The position numbers were made by a program, and so were the translations under genes. The notes beneath the pieces were generated by a model, which was not told the DNA's origin, searched no databases, and saw only the letters and a program-made list of their open reading frames with translations. 64,000 nucleotides of DNA, taken from positions 2,232,001-2,296,000 of the forward strand of contig OZ220471.1 in NCBI GenBank assembly GCA_965115835.1, given 5' to 3'. This document shows positions 44,271 through 52,780 of this stretch, in pieces. Positions within the stretch are counted from its first letter, which is position 1, and every line of letters starts with the position of its first letter. The DNA is from Foliamicus sp965115835 (lineage in GTDB: Bacteria; Pseudomonadota; Gammaproteobacteria; Steroidobacterales; Foliamicaceae).

Positions 44271-47200
44271 GCATCCGGGGCATGCATGCCCCGGCCTCAT
44301 TGAAGCATTGTCCAGCTCGTGATGTTATTTGCGGCGTCGGTGCATCCGGGGCATGCATGCCCCGGCCTCATTGAAGCCTGCGATGTAGAGATTTGGCGCC
44401 ACCGCGAAGACACGGCATCCGGGGCATGCATGCCCCGGCCTCATTGAAGCCGCGCCGTCGAAAACATCACGCTCGGCGCCGGCGACAGCATCCGGGGCAT
44501 GCATGCCCCGGCCTCATTGAAGCGGCGGTTATGCAGCTTTTGGCGCCGCCTCGCGAGCCGGCATCCGGGGCATGCATGCCCCGGCCTCATTGAAGCGCCG
44601 GGCTTGGCGCGGATCGGCACGGCGAGGCAAGGCAGCATCCGGGGCATGCATGCCCCGGCCTCATTGAAGCGATTGATCGCTCATTTGTCCTTTTTCTCCA
44701 TGTCGAGCAGCATCCGGGGCATGCATGCCCCGGCCTCATTGAAGCAATCGTCGCCGCCAGCGAGCCGTTGCCGCGCGCGGCGGCATCCGGGGCATGCATG
44801 CCCCGGCCTCATTGAAGCGCGCAGGGCACCGATCCCCGGCGGACAGATGGAACTTTGCATCCGGGGCATGCATGCCCCGGCCTCATTGAAGCGCCTAACA
44901 GCTTGAGAAATCGCGCTACTTCTTGAATCGCATCCGGGGCATGCATGCCCCGGCCTCATTGAAGCGGGGCAATTTATCTTGCGGAACGCCGGGTTGTATT
45001 GGCGGAGCATCCGGGGCATGCATGCCCCGGCCTCATTGAAGCCGGTAATAAAATGTCCTCCGATTTCCCCGCAAGTAGAGGCATCCGGGGCATGCATGCC
45101 CCGGCCTCATTGAAGCTCTCGACGCACCGCTACCAGAGCCATCGCAGTCGCGGCATCCGGGGCATGCATGCCCCGGCCTCATTGAAGCCTGGCGGCGCGC
45201 CATCAACAGCATCCCTCGCAGCATGCATCCGGGGCATGCATGCCCCGGCCTCATTGAAGCCACGTGCGGCCCCGGCGTATCGCTGGGCAGCAGGCCAGCA
45301 TCCGGGGCATGCATGCCCCGGCCTCATTGAAGCAGCACGACGAGCTGTCGTCGTGGGACGAGCAGATGTGGCATCCGGGGCATGCATGCCCCGGCCTCAT
45401 TGAAGCCAGACGGGCGATAAATCTGGATCGTTGACGAAGCATCCGCGCATCCGGGGCATGCATGCCCCGGCCTCATTGAAGCCCTTGATGCGCCAACGCA
45501 ACGACCTTGTACTCGCCCGGCATCCGGGGCATGCATGCCCCGGCCTCATTGAAGCTTGCTTCACAGCAAGGGGGAATGACCACGGATCAACAGGCATCCG
45601 GGGCATGCATGCCCCGGCCTCATTGAAGCTCGCCTAGTCCGGGGCGGCTCACCAGCGGGCGGTTTGCATCCGGGGCATGCATGCCCCGGCCTCATTGAAG
45701 CCCGCCTACCCCATTCCTCCCGTAACCCTTTTGAAAGAGCATCCGGGGCATGCATGCCCCGGCCTCATTGAAGCGCTTCGCCGGGCCGCTGGACGCGCAG
45801 GCCGGACTACGCATCCGGGGCATGCATGCCCCGGCCTCATTGAAGCTCGAATATCGCCGCCTCGAAAACTTCGGGCAGCGAGGCATCCGGGGCATGCATG
45901 CCCCGGCCTCATTGAAGCGTCGTGTCGACGGTCGGAAAATCGGTGGCCTTGTTCGGCATCCGGGGCATGCATGCCCCGGCCTCATTGAAGCGCGGCGACC
46001 GGAAACGCCGTGCGCACGTCCTGGGTGGGGCATCCGGGGCATGCATGCCCCGGCCTCATTGAAGCAGGAGCGCCGCCGCCCGGCGCGCACCGCCGCCGAC
46101 GGGGCATCCGGGGCATGCATGCCCCGGCCTCATTGAAGCATGTCGAAATCCGCCCAATATCCCCATGTGCTCCATGCATCCGGGGCATGCATGCCCCGGC
46201 CTCATTGAAGCCTCGGATTCCAACATGGCGCATCTGGCGCGCCACGGGCATCCGGGGCATGCATGCCCCGGCCTCATTGAAGCGCGCCACGTGGTGCTCC
46301 ATTCTCGCCACGGTCGAGCCGGCATCCGGGGCATGCATGCCCCGGCCTCATTGAAGCGCCCAGGCCAGGAGACGCGCTATAGCAGCCCTGGCCAAGCATC
46401 CGGGGCATGCATGCCCCGGCCTCATTGAAGCGCCGCCGACACTTTCGTCGGCGCGCTCACCACCGACATCGCATCCGGGGCATGCATGCCCCGGCCTCAT
46501 TGAAGCCGATTTCTTTACGTGCCTGCCGGGACATGCAAAGTTTGCATCCGGGGCATGCATGCCCCGGCCTCATTGAAGCAGATATTCGATGTTCATTGTG
46601 TTCCTCCTTCCTCGAAGGCATCCGGGGCATGCATGCCCCGGCCTCATTGAAGCGTCGGGGATCGGCAGATCGAGGCTCCATGCGTCTGCGTCGCATCCGG
46701 GGCATGCATGCCCCGGCCTCATTGAAGCCCGCCGCAAATCGACGATCTCGAGCCGCGCCGACTCGCATCCGGGGCATGCATGCCCCGGCCTCATTGAAGC
46801 AACGTCACCGCAGCGCCCAGCGTCACCGCGCCGCCGACGCATCCGGGGCATGCATGCCCCGGCCTCATTGAAGCCGATGGGGTGTCGGATTTCGGGTGGG
46901 ACGGCCTCATGAGCATCCGGGGCATGCATGCCCCGGCCTCATTGAAGCCCGCGAAATTTTTCACGCTCGCCGACCTCAAGCAGCGGCGCATCCGGGGCAT
47001 GCATGCCCCGGCCTCATTGAAGCGAGCTCGCCGATGTATTCCTCCTGGCTCGCCCGCTCGGCATCCGGGGCATGCATGCCCCGGCCTCATTGAAGCGGGC
47101 GCTTGAGCTGGCGGCGTGGCGGGGGCGTGAGGGCATCCGGGGCATGCATGCCCCGGCCTCATTGAAGCCGGCTGCGTCTCGCCTATCGCGTCGCGCAGCT

Positions 47201-47609
47201 CGGCGCATCCGGGGCATGCATGCCCCGGCCTCATTGAAGCTACGCCACGCGCACCGCCGGCGCCTGAATCCACGCCACGCATCCGGGGCATGCATGCCCC
47301 GGCCTCATTGAAGCGGCGGCGAGGTGGAGGGCAAAAAGCGGGTGTTCACGCGGCATCCGGGGCATGCATGCCCCGGCCTCATTGAAGCTCGCCCGGCTCC
47401 GTCAGCACCTGCGCGGCGGCGCCAGTGCATCCGGGGCATGCATGCCCCGGCCTCATTGAAGCCCGAAATACTGCGCATCGTGCCGGAAAGAGCTGCAGAG
47501 CATCCGGGGCATGCATGCCCCGGCCTCATTGAAGCGGCGGTCGGGCGGATGCCTTGAGCGGCGAGTATGTCGTGCATCCGGGGCATGCAGGCCGCGGCGA
47601 TGGGGTCGC
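44271..47609 (+). CRISPR. Type I-G CRISPR array: 45 intact 36-nt repeats plus one degenerate, 45 spacers
   Basis: Repeats start at 44271, 44342, 44415 and so on to 47500, every 71-75 bp; spacers are about 35-39 nt. The 36-nt repeat starts GCATCC, holds a perfect 20-bp palindrome (CCGGGGCATGCATGCCCCGG) and ends CCTCATTGAAGC, the ATTGAA(A/G)C-type 3' end common to many repeats. The 45 full copies look identical by eye. The last copy (47574-47609) keeps only its first ~15 bases, which sets the trailer end. The leader lies on the cas2 side. Processing is expected from Csb2; the single array probably supplies both the I-G and III-B complexes. Confidence 0.97.
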
Positions 47610-47676
47610 CGGGTTCCTTTCCCCGCCAGCCATGCGAGAGCGGTGTTTCCACTCTCGTTTTCAGAGAATCTGGCCA

Positions 47677-48183
47677 TCAAGCCGCGACTCTACTCATTCC
47701 CAAGACAAATCTCGCGCGCTCCCTGCGAAGCATTTCATAGGGATTCATGCAGCGGATGTCGAGGCCGATGCAGGCGTTCGGAATCTTGATCTTGCTGGCG
47801 GTGTCGGCTGGAACCTCGTGCGTGACGACGATGCACTCGTGAGCCAATGCGTGGGCAATGAGCCAGTAGTCGGCGACCTGTAGGAAAGTCGCGAAGGCGG
47901 CTGGCTGGTATCCGTGCCCGCTCGCCCAATCGCTCACGGTGCGAAGCGCCGGCAACACGGCGTCATCCGGCGGCAGAAAGAACTCGCCGCCCCGAGCAGC
48001 AGCCCACTCCGCCAGCTCATCGCCTCCGGCGTACAGTTCGTCCGCAATCTTCTGGATGCTTGCTACGGTGCCCGCGTCGTTCTGCTAAACCAGCCAATCC
48101 CAGAAGGCAGGGCAGAAATCGAAGCCGTAGTGCAGATTCTTGGCTTGAATGAAGACGTTCGAATCGATGAGATAGGCGCTCAT
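47677..48183 (-). pseudogene. DUF4411 PIN-domain toxin-like gene with in-frame amber stop
   Basis: The reading frame codes a 168-residue DUF4411 (PIN-like RNase) protein: MSAYLIDSNVFIQAKNLHYGF with the first catalytic Asp, DYWLIAHALAHECIVVTHE, and KIPNACIGLDIRCMNPYEML near the end. A TAG at 48085-48087 falls after WDWLV, followed in the same frame by QNDAGTVASIQK. A glutamine codon CAG mutated to TAG is the simplest origin. The ATG overlaps the stop of the XRE-ImmA frame by ATGA, so the pair formed an operon. The product is probably non-functional. Confidence 0.78.
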
Positions 48184-49340
48184 CCCATCACCCCGACTTC
48201 GCGTCCGAGATTGCTGAAAGTCTCGGCCTTTCTGACGCCCAGCATCCGGAATGCATCCCGATAGAGCGTCTGGCCTTCGAGTGTGCTCGCGACCAGTGCG
48301 CGTGCGAACCGGCACCCGACCCGCGAGACCGTTGTGCGTTGGAAGTGGCCGGACGGACGGCGCGCCCGAACGAGCGTCCGCAGGCGTTCGTTCTCTTGCA
48401 CTCAGGCGGCATCGAAGCGCTCGCGAGTCAACCATCCTGCGTCGAGCAGGCGGCGCAGGATGACCAACGTGCTGACCTTGAAGGTGCGCGCCAATCGGGA
48501 CAGCGCGTCCGACAACGGTTCGTTGCGGCGCAGATCGGATCGCAGGGCTTCCAGAGGTACCAGAAACTCCGCCGCCACCGCATTGCACCACACTTCTTCG
48601 CGCCGGAAACCCGCCGCCGGCGCGGCGCCGAGGTTCGACAAGGCGGAAGCGCCAAGCCAGACATGCGCGAGTTCGTGGGCAAGTGTGAACATCTGCGCCG
48701 CCTTCGTGTCCTTGCCGTTGATGAAGACCAGCGGAGCGAGCGGATCGCACAGGGCGAAACCGCGAAACTCGGCGGGGTCGAGAGGGCGGCGGTTGTTGCT
48801 CCTCACGACACCGCTCATCATGGCAAGGACTCCGGCCTCGTCGGCCTGACAGATGAACAAGCGCAGCGCATCGGTCCAGGTGGGACACTCCCGGCGGGCG
48901 GTCAGATCGAAACCCAGGGTCTCCCGCATCCGGGCCGCAACCTTCTCAGGGGATGCCTCGACCGATGTGCTGCCGACAAAATCGAGCGCCGACTCGCCGG
49001 CGATGCGCGCGAAATCCCTGTACCAGCCTTGCCGCTCCTAGCAGGCGTAGATCGTGTCCAGAAGGTTGGGGCTGGGCCGCGTAACCGCGCGGCCAGCGAA
49101 AGTGCGGAAGTCGGGGATGGGCACGGCCTCCTCCGGCGGCTCCGAAAGGAACAGATAGCCAACAGGCGCATGCACGGCGCGAGCGAACGCCTCCACCTGC
49201 TTCAGCGTGGGCTGCTCTTGGCCGGCTTCCCATAGAGGTAGCTTCTTGAAATTAACCTTGGCTGCCAAGTATTCCTGTGTAGTCCCGGCGCGCTCGCGCG
49301 CCCAGCGGAGGAGATCGGGATTGACGGAAACGCGGGTCAT
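48180..49340 (-). pseudogene. XRE-ImmA/IrrE antitoxin-like gene with two in-frame stops
   Basis: The 387-codon frame codes an N-terminal XRE helix-turn-helix (DLLRWARERAGTTQEYLAAKV) joined to an ImmA/IrrE metallopeptidase (FTLAHELAHVWLG, zinc HExxH) and a C-terminal region (FARALVASTLEGQTLYRDAFRMLGV). It is interrupted by a TAG at 49038-49040 after LLDTIYAC and a TGA at 48402-48404 after ERFDAA; the downstream sequence continues in the same frame each time. Intact homologues pair with DUF4411 toxins. The 5' end lies 34 bp from MITE copy 2, in the likely promoter. Confidence 0.8.
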
Positions 49341-49373
49341 GCTACAGCCCCGTCTTCCTTTTCAGCATCCTGA

Positions 49374-49494
49374 CAGCAATTCCCGCTAACGATACAGAGT
49401 CGTTCGTTCAGGTTCGGATAACCAGGCTTGTTACCATTCAGGCGTTGGATCGGAGCTGATTGTCGAGCATCGTCGCGCTTGGCGGGAATTGCTG
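49374..49494 (-). mobile_element. 121-bp MITE, copy 2 (inverted relative to copy 1)
   Basis: It has the same length and ends as the copy at 22468, in opposite orientation, with about 85% identity by eye. It is flanked by a perfect 9-bp duplication GCATCCTGA at 49365-49373 and 49495-49503. There is no coding capacity. It lies just upstream of the XRE-ImmA frame. Confidence 0.9.
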
Positions 49495-49764
49495 GCATCC
49501 TGAAGGCGGATTTTGCCGAACACGAGCTTCGGGAGTAGGATGTGGTGGGTTTGCGCGAGCGGCCTGTCGGGCTTTGCGATGTCCGATTTTCTATAATTGG
49601 CGCTGTGCGATTAGCCAAGTGACAGAGATGGCAAAGTTTGGCGAGCGCCCCCAATTGTATCTGCTTCCTCCAGACAAGCGCGATTGGGCGGCTCTGGACG
49701 ATTGGCCAAGCCCCATGTCATCTTGCAACGCCGGCTCTTGAGCCTTGAGGAAACGGACCGGGGC

Positions 49765-50358
49765 ATGCTGGAGACGCTGGCTACTTCCCTTGCCTCCGTT
49801 CTGAACCGGAACCTGGAGGCTTCGCTCACTGCGCGACACGCCGCCGCTGCAATAGAGGGCCGGTGCATGGATGTGGGTCTGGCCGGCGCCCGGCCGGTGC
49901 TGCGCATGGCTGTGCAGGGCGGGCGGCTGATGATTCTCAAGCCCGACCAATCTGCGGCCGATATCAGCCTGGGGGGAAGTCCGAGCAGGCTGGCTGCGCT
50001 GCTGGGGGGCGATCACGCGGGACCGGGGCTGGACTTGAAGGGCGACCCTGCGGTGGCGGAAGGATTCGCAAGGCTGCTGAAGCATTGTCGGCCCAGCCCC
50101 GAAGAGGAATTGGCGCGGCTCACCGGGGATGTGTTCGCGCACCAGGCCAGCGACGCGCTGCGCGCTGCAACGCAATGGGCCGAGGGAGGGGCGGGTTCAC
50201 TGAGGCGCAGCATGCGGGATTTCGTGCAGGAGGAGGCGCGGTTGGCGCCCACCCGGGTCGAGTTCGATGACTTTGCCGAGCAGGTTGAACAACTGCGCGA
50301 CACGGTCGCCCGGCTTGCGGCGCGGGCAGGGGCGCTCGAGAACGGTTCGCACACATAG
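49765..50358 (+). CDS. ubiJ: Ubiquinone biosynthesis accessory factor UbiJ (SCP2 domain)
   Basis: A 197-residue protein with an N-terminal SCP2 lipid-binding fold (LETLATSLASVLNRNLEASLTARHAAAAIEGRCMDVGL...LKPDQSAADISLGGSP) and a C-terminal helical/coiled-coil region (EFDDFAEQVEQLRDTVARLAARAGALE), as in UbiJ. UbiJ, with UbiK, supports the soluble ubiquinone-making complex. The start ATG at 49765 has GAGG upstream; an upstream in-frame extension to 49684 is not needed. It usually lies near ubiE and ubiB; here it stands alone between two defence regions. Confidence 0.75.
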   Translation: MLETLATSLASVLNRNLEASLTARHAAAAIEGRCMDVGLAGARPVLRMAVQGGRLMILKPDQSAADISLGGSPSRLAALLGGDHAGPGLDLKGDPAVAEGFARLLKHCRPSPEEELARLTGDVFAHQASDALRAATQWAEGGAGSLRRSMRDFVQEEARLAPTRVEFDDFAEQVEQLRDTVARLAARAGALENGSHT

Positions 50359-50464
50359 TCTGCCTCTCTCCCAAAACCGCTGCTTTTGTCAGGTTTTTTC
50401 AGGATATACAAACTGGCTTGCGGAATGATCGTGCAGGAAAACTCTCGAGCGGAACAGGCTCATA

Positions 50465-51652
50465 TCAGCCCGAGCAAACCAAGTTGGCATTCGACAATTG
50501 AGTCAGCGCTTTCTCTATCAATTCCACAGACTGCTCAACATCCTCATCAGTTGTACCGAAGCCCAAGCTAAAACGAACGGATGCTTTTGCATCATCGCTA
50601 TTGAGACCAATTGCCCGCAAGACATGCGATGGTTCCGGAATACCCGATGTGCAGGCCGAGCCAGTGGAAGCTGCAACATGAGGTTGCAGCGTCCCTAGTA
50701 TCTCGTGCGCCGAAAACCCATGGAAACAGAGGCTTGCATTACCCGGGTGTCGTGCCTTGCCTTTGGGGCCATTGATCGAAACCGGCCAGCTCAATCCTGT
50801 CACGCGGCGCACGAACGCATCGCGGCGGCGGCGTAACGCATCTCGCTTTTCTTCGACTGCATCGTCGATTAGCCATTGGGCAGCCGCACCCATACCCACG
50901 CAAAGCGGCACGGGTAGTGTGCCTGAGCGAAGTCCGTTCTGCTGGCCTCCTCCGTATATCAACGGTTCAATCCGATTCTGCAAGGTGCGGGCGATAAAGA
51001 TAATTCCGACCCCTTTGGGGCCGTACATCTTGTGCCCAGAAAGGCTCATGATATCTGCATGCGTTCCCATCAAGGCCATCGACTTTGCAAGTGGCGCTTG
51101 CGCCGCATCGCAATGAAAAATGGCTCCATAGCCATGAACGTTATTGGATATCTTCGCGATATCCTGAATGGTCCCGACTTCGTTGTTTACAGCCATGACC
51201 GACACGGCGAGAACATCTTCGTCTAGCATGTCGTCAAGGGCTGCGAATTCCACGCGGCCTTGTCGGTCCACCGGGATCTGCTCCACAGTGAACCCGTACT
51301 GTTCTGCGAGCACACGAGCCGATGCGAGCACACACTTGTGCTCGATAGCACTCACAAGGATACGCCGACGGTCACCCTCGGCAGCCCGGCGGCCGAGTCC
51401 CAACAAGGCCATGTTGTTGGATTCGGTTGCGCCGGAAGTGAAGATGATTTCATCGGCGTCCGCTCCGATCAATTGTGCGGTTTGTGCGACAGCCACTTCG
51501 ATGGCGCGCGCAGACTCCCAACCGAGGCTGTGATCCGAGGAATGCGGATTACCGAACGCTTCGCCATGGTAGGGAGCCATTTCAGCCACTACCCGCCGAT
51601 CCAGGGGCGTAGTCGCCTGATGATCGAGATAGATCTTTCTTCCGATCTTCAA
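50465..51652 (-). CDS. sspA: Cysteine desulfurase SspA (DndA/IscS type)
   Basis: A 395-residue PLP enzyme. It begins KIYLDHQATTPLDRRV; the PLP lysine lies in SLSGHKMYGPKG (about residue 208) and the active cysteine in GSACTSGI (about 331). It moves sulfur from cysteine as a persulfide to the sulfur-insertion proteins of DNA phosphorothioation. I call it sspA rather than iscS because it is divergent from sspB-sspC-sspD and no isc genes are nearby; it could also be called dndA. The stop lies about 106 bp from the ubiJ stop, convergent. Confidence 0.85.
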   Translation of the reverse strand: MKIGRKIYLDHQATTPLDRRVVAEMAPYHGEAFGNPHSSDHSLGWESARAIEVAVAQTAQLIGADADEIIFTSGATESNNMALLGLGRRAAEGDRRRILVSAIEHKCVLASARVLAEQYGFTVEQIPVDRQGRVEFAALDDMLDEDVLAVSVMAVNNEVGTIQDIAKISNNVHGYGAIFHCDAAQAPLAKSMALMGTHADIMSLSGHKMYGPKGVGIIFIARTLQNRIEPLIYGGGQQNGLRSGTLPVPLCVGMGAAAQWLIDDAVEEKRDALRRRRDAFVRRVTGLSWPVSINGPKGKARHPGNASLCFHGFSAHEILGTLQPHVAASTGSACTSGIPEPSHVLRAIGLNSDDAKASVRFSLGFGTTDEDVEQSVELIEKALTQLSNANLVCSG

Positions 51653-51808
51653 TTTATTTCAATGAGTTATAAGAAAAACACCTTGTGCAGAGCCGGGCCT
51701 CGACCGATGCAGCGCCTCTAGCGGTAGTCTCCATCTTTCATTGACCGTAGCATACCCTGTGCGGTAAGGTCGAGTTACTGGAGGTAGTGTCCAGAAGGCA
51801 AGGGGCGA
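51653..51808. promoter_or_regulatory. Divergent promoter region sspA / sspBCD
   Basis: A 156-bp AT-richer region between two divergent genes of one system; it must carry both promoters. No repeated operator was recognised. Confidence 0.5.
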
Positions 51809-52780
51809 ATGGTGCGTGGGCGTGGGCCACTCTTTCAGCAAACCTACAAGCCGCAATTTTCCGGGCATGAAACATTCCCGCTCCGTTATGGTTGGCTAAA
51901 GAAGGCGTTTGACCGAGTCGCGGAGACCGAGGGCCAACCCGAAAACCGGACGGATTGTTGGGGCAACGATGCCATAGCGCGCTTCGGCGTCGGGAAAAAC
52001 ATGGTCGCGTCCATGCGACATTGGGCGAAGGCGGCTCGTGTGGTCAAGGAGCACACGAGCTGTTCGATTCGGACGACCGAGTTCGGCCGCCTTATATTTG
52101 GCCCGACAGGGATTGACCCGTACATGGAAGACCCGAAAACGCTTTGGCTTATCCATTGGCAACTGGCATCCCACAAAGAAAAGACAACGTGGTTCTGGGC
52201 GTTCAGCCACTATACCGCTGTCACCTTCGAACGGGGGTTGTTGATCAAAAGACTTGATCGTCTTGCCAGGGATCGCCACTGGTCTCGCGTATCCAACACA
52301 ACAATCAGGAACGATGTCGCCTGCTTTATTCGCACCTATGTTGCGCGCCGGCCGTCAGACAAGACCGGTCACGACGATGTACTTGAGTCGCCACTGACCG
52401 AATTGGGTCTCATCAAAGCTGTTGGTACGAAGGACAGTTTCCGTTTTGTGCGCGGACCCAAGACGACTTTGGAAGATGCTGTGTTCGTCTATGCGCTCCT
52501 GGATTTCTGGGCGCGCCATTCCGATGCTGCCGCTACCGCCACTCTGTCATTCGAAGCTATTGCTCATGCGCCAGGCGGACCCGGCCGTGTGTTTCTTCTT
52601 GATGAAAATGATGTTGCTGATCGTCTCGCCACTCTCGACGAGCTAACGAACGGTAATTTAAGGTGGTCTGAAACTGCTGGCCTGAAACAGGTCGTGCGCA
52701 ACATCAATATCGATGATCGCTCGGCGCTATCCTGGATTCGGGGTGATTGCGGTGTGCTTGCCAGAAAGAAGGCCGCTTGA
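51809..52780 (+). CDS. sspB: SspB (DUF4007 family), phosphorothioation protein
   Basis: A 323-residue DUF4007 protein. The N-terminus (KPQFSGHETFPLRYGWLKKAFD, then GKNMVASMRHWAKAA) and a middle DVLESPLTELGLI are typical. In the Ssp system SspB nicks DNA at the site where sulfur is inserted in one strand. The start may be the ATG at 51809 or slightly downstream. The stop overlaps sspC (TGATG). Confidence 0.83.
   Translation: MVRGRGPLFQQTYKPQFSGHETFPLRYGWLKKAFDRVAETEGQPENRTDCWGNDAIARFGVGKNMVASMRHWAKAARVVKEHTSCSIRTTEFGRLIFGPTGIDPYMEDPKTLWLIHWQLASHKEKTTWFWAFSHYTAVTFERGLLIKRLDRLARDRHWSRVSNTTIRNDVACFIRTYVARRPSDKTGHDDVLESPLTELGLIKAVGTKDSFRFVRGPKTTLEDAVFVYALLDFWARHSDAAATATLSFEAIAHAPGGPGRVFLLDENDVADRLATLDELTNGNLRWSETAGLKQVVRNINIDDRSALSWIRGDCGVLARKKAA

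Noticed and set aside
44393..47311. Many short open frames coding repeated peptides such as IRGMHAPASLK and GHACPG
   Set aside because: They are translations of the CRISPR repeat in several frames; the 71-75-bp repeat unit keeps stops rare. Not genes.
48085..49040. Amber codons read as glutamine (recoding)
   Set aside because: TAG ends other intact genes here (csb1, M1 peptidase, sspE), and a TGA also interrupts the same operon; decay is simpler.
22468..49494. Calling the MITE pair a composite transposon
   Set aside because: Each MITE has its own 9-bp duplication at different target sequences, so they inserted one by one; whole-island movement is only a possibility.
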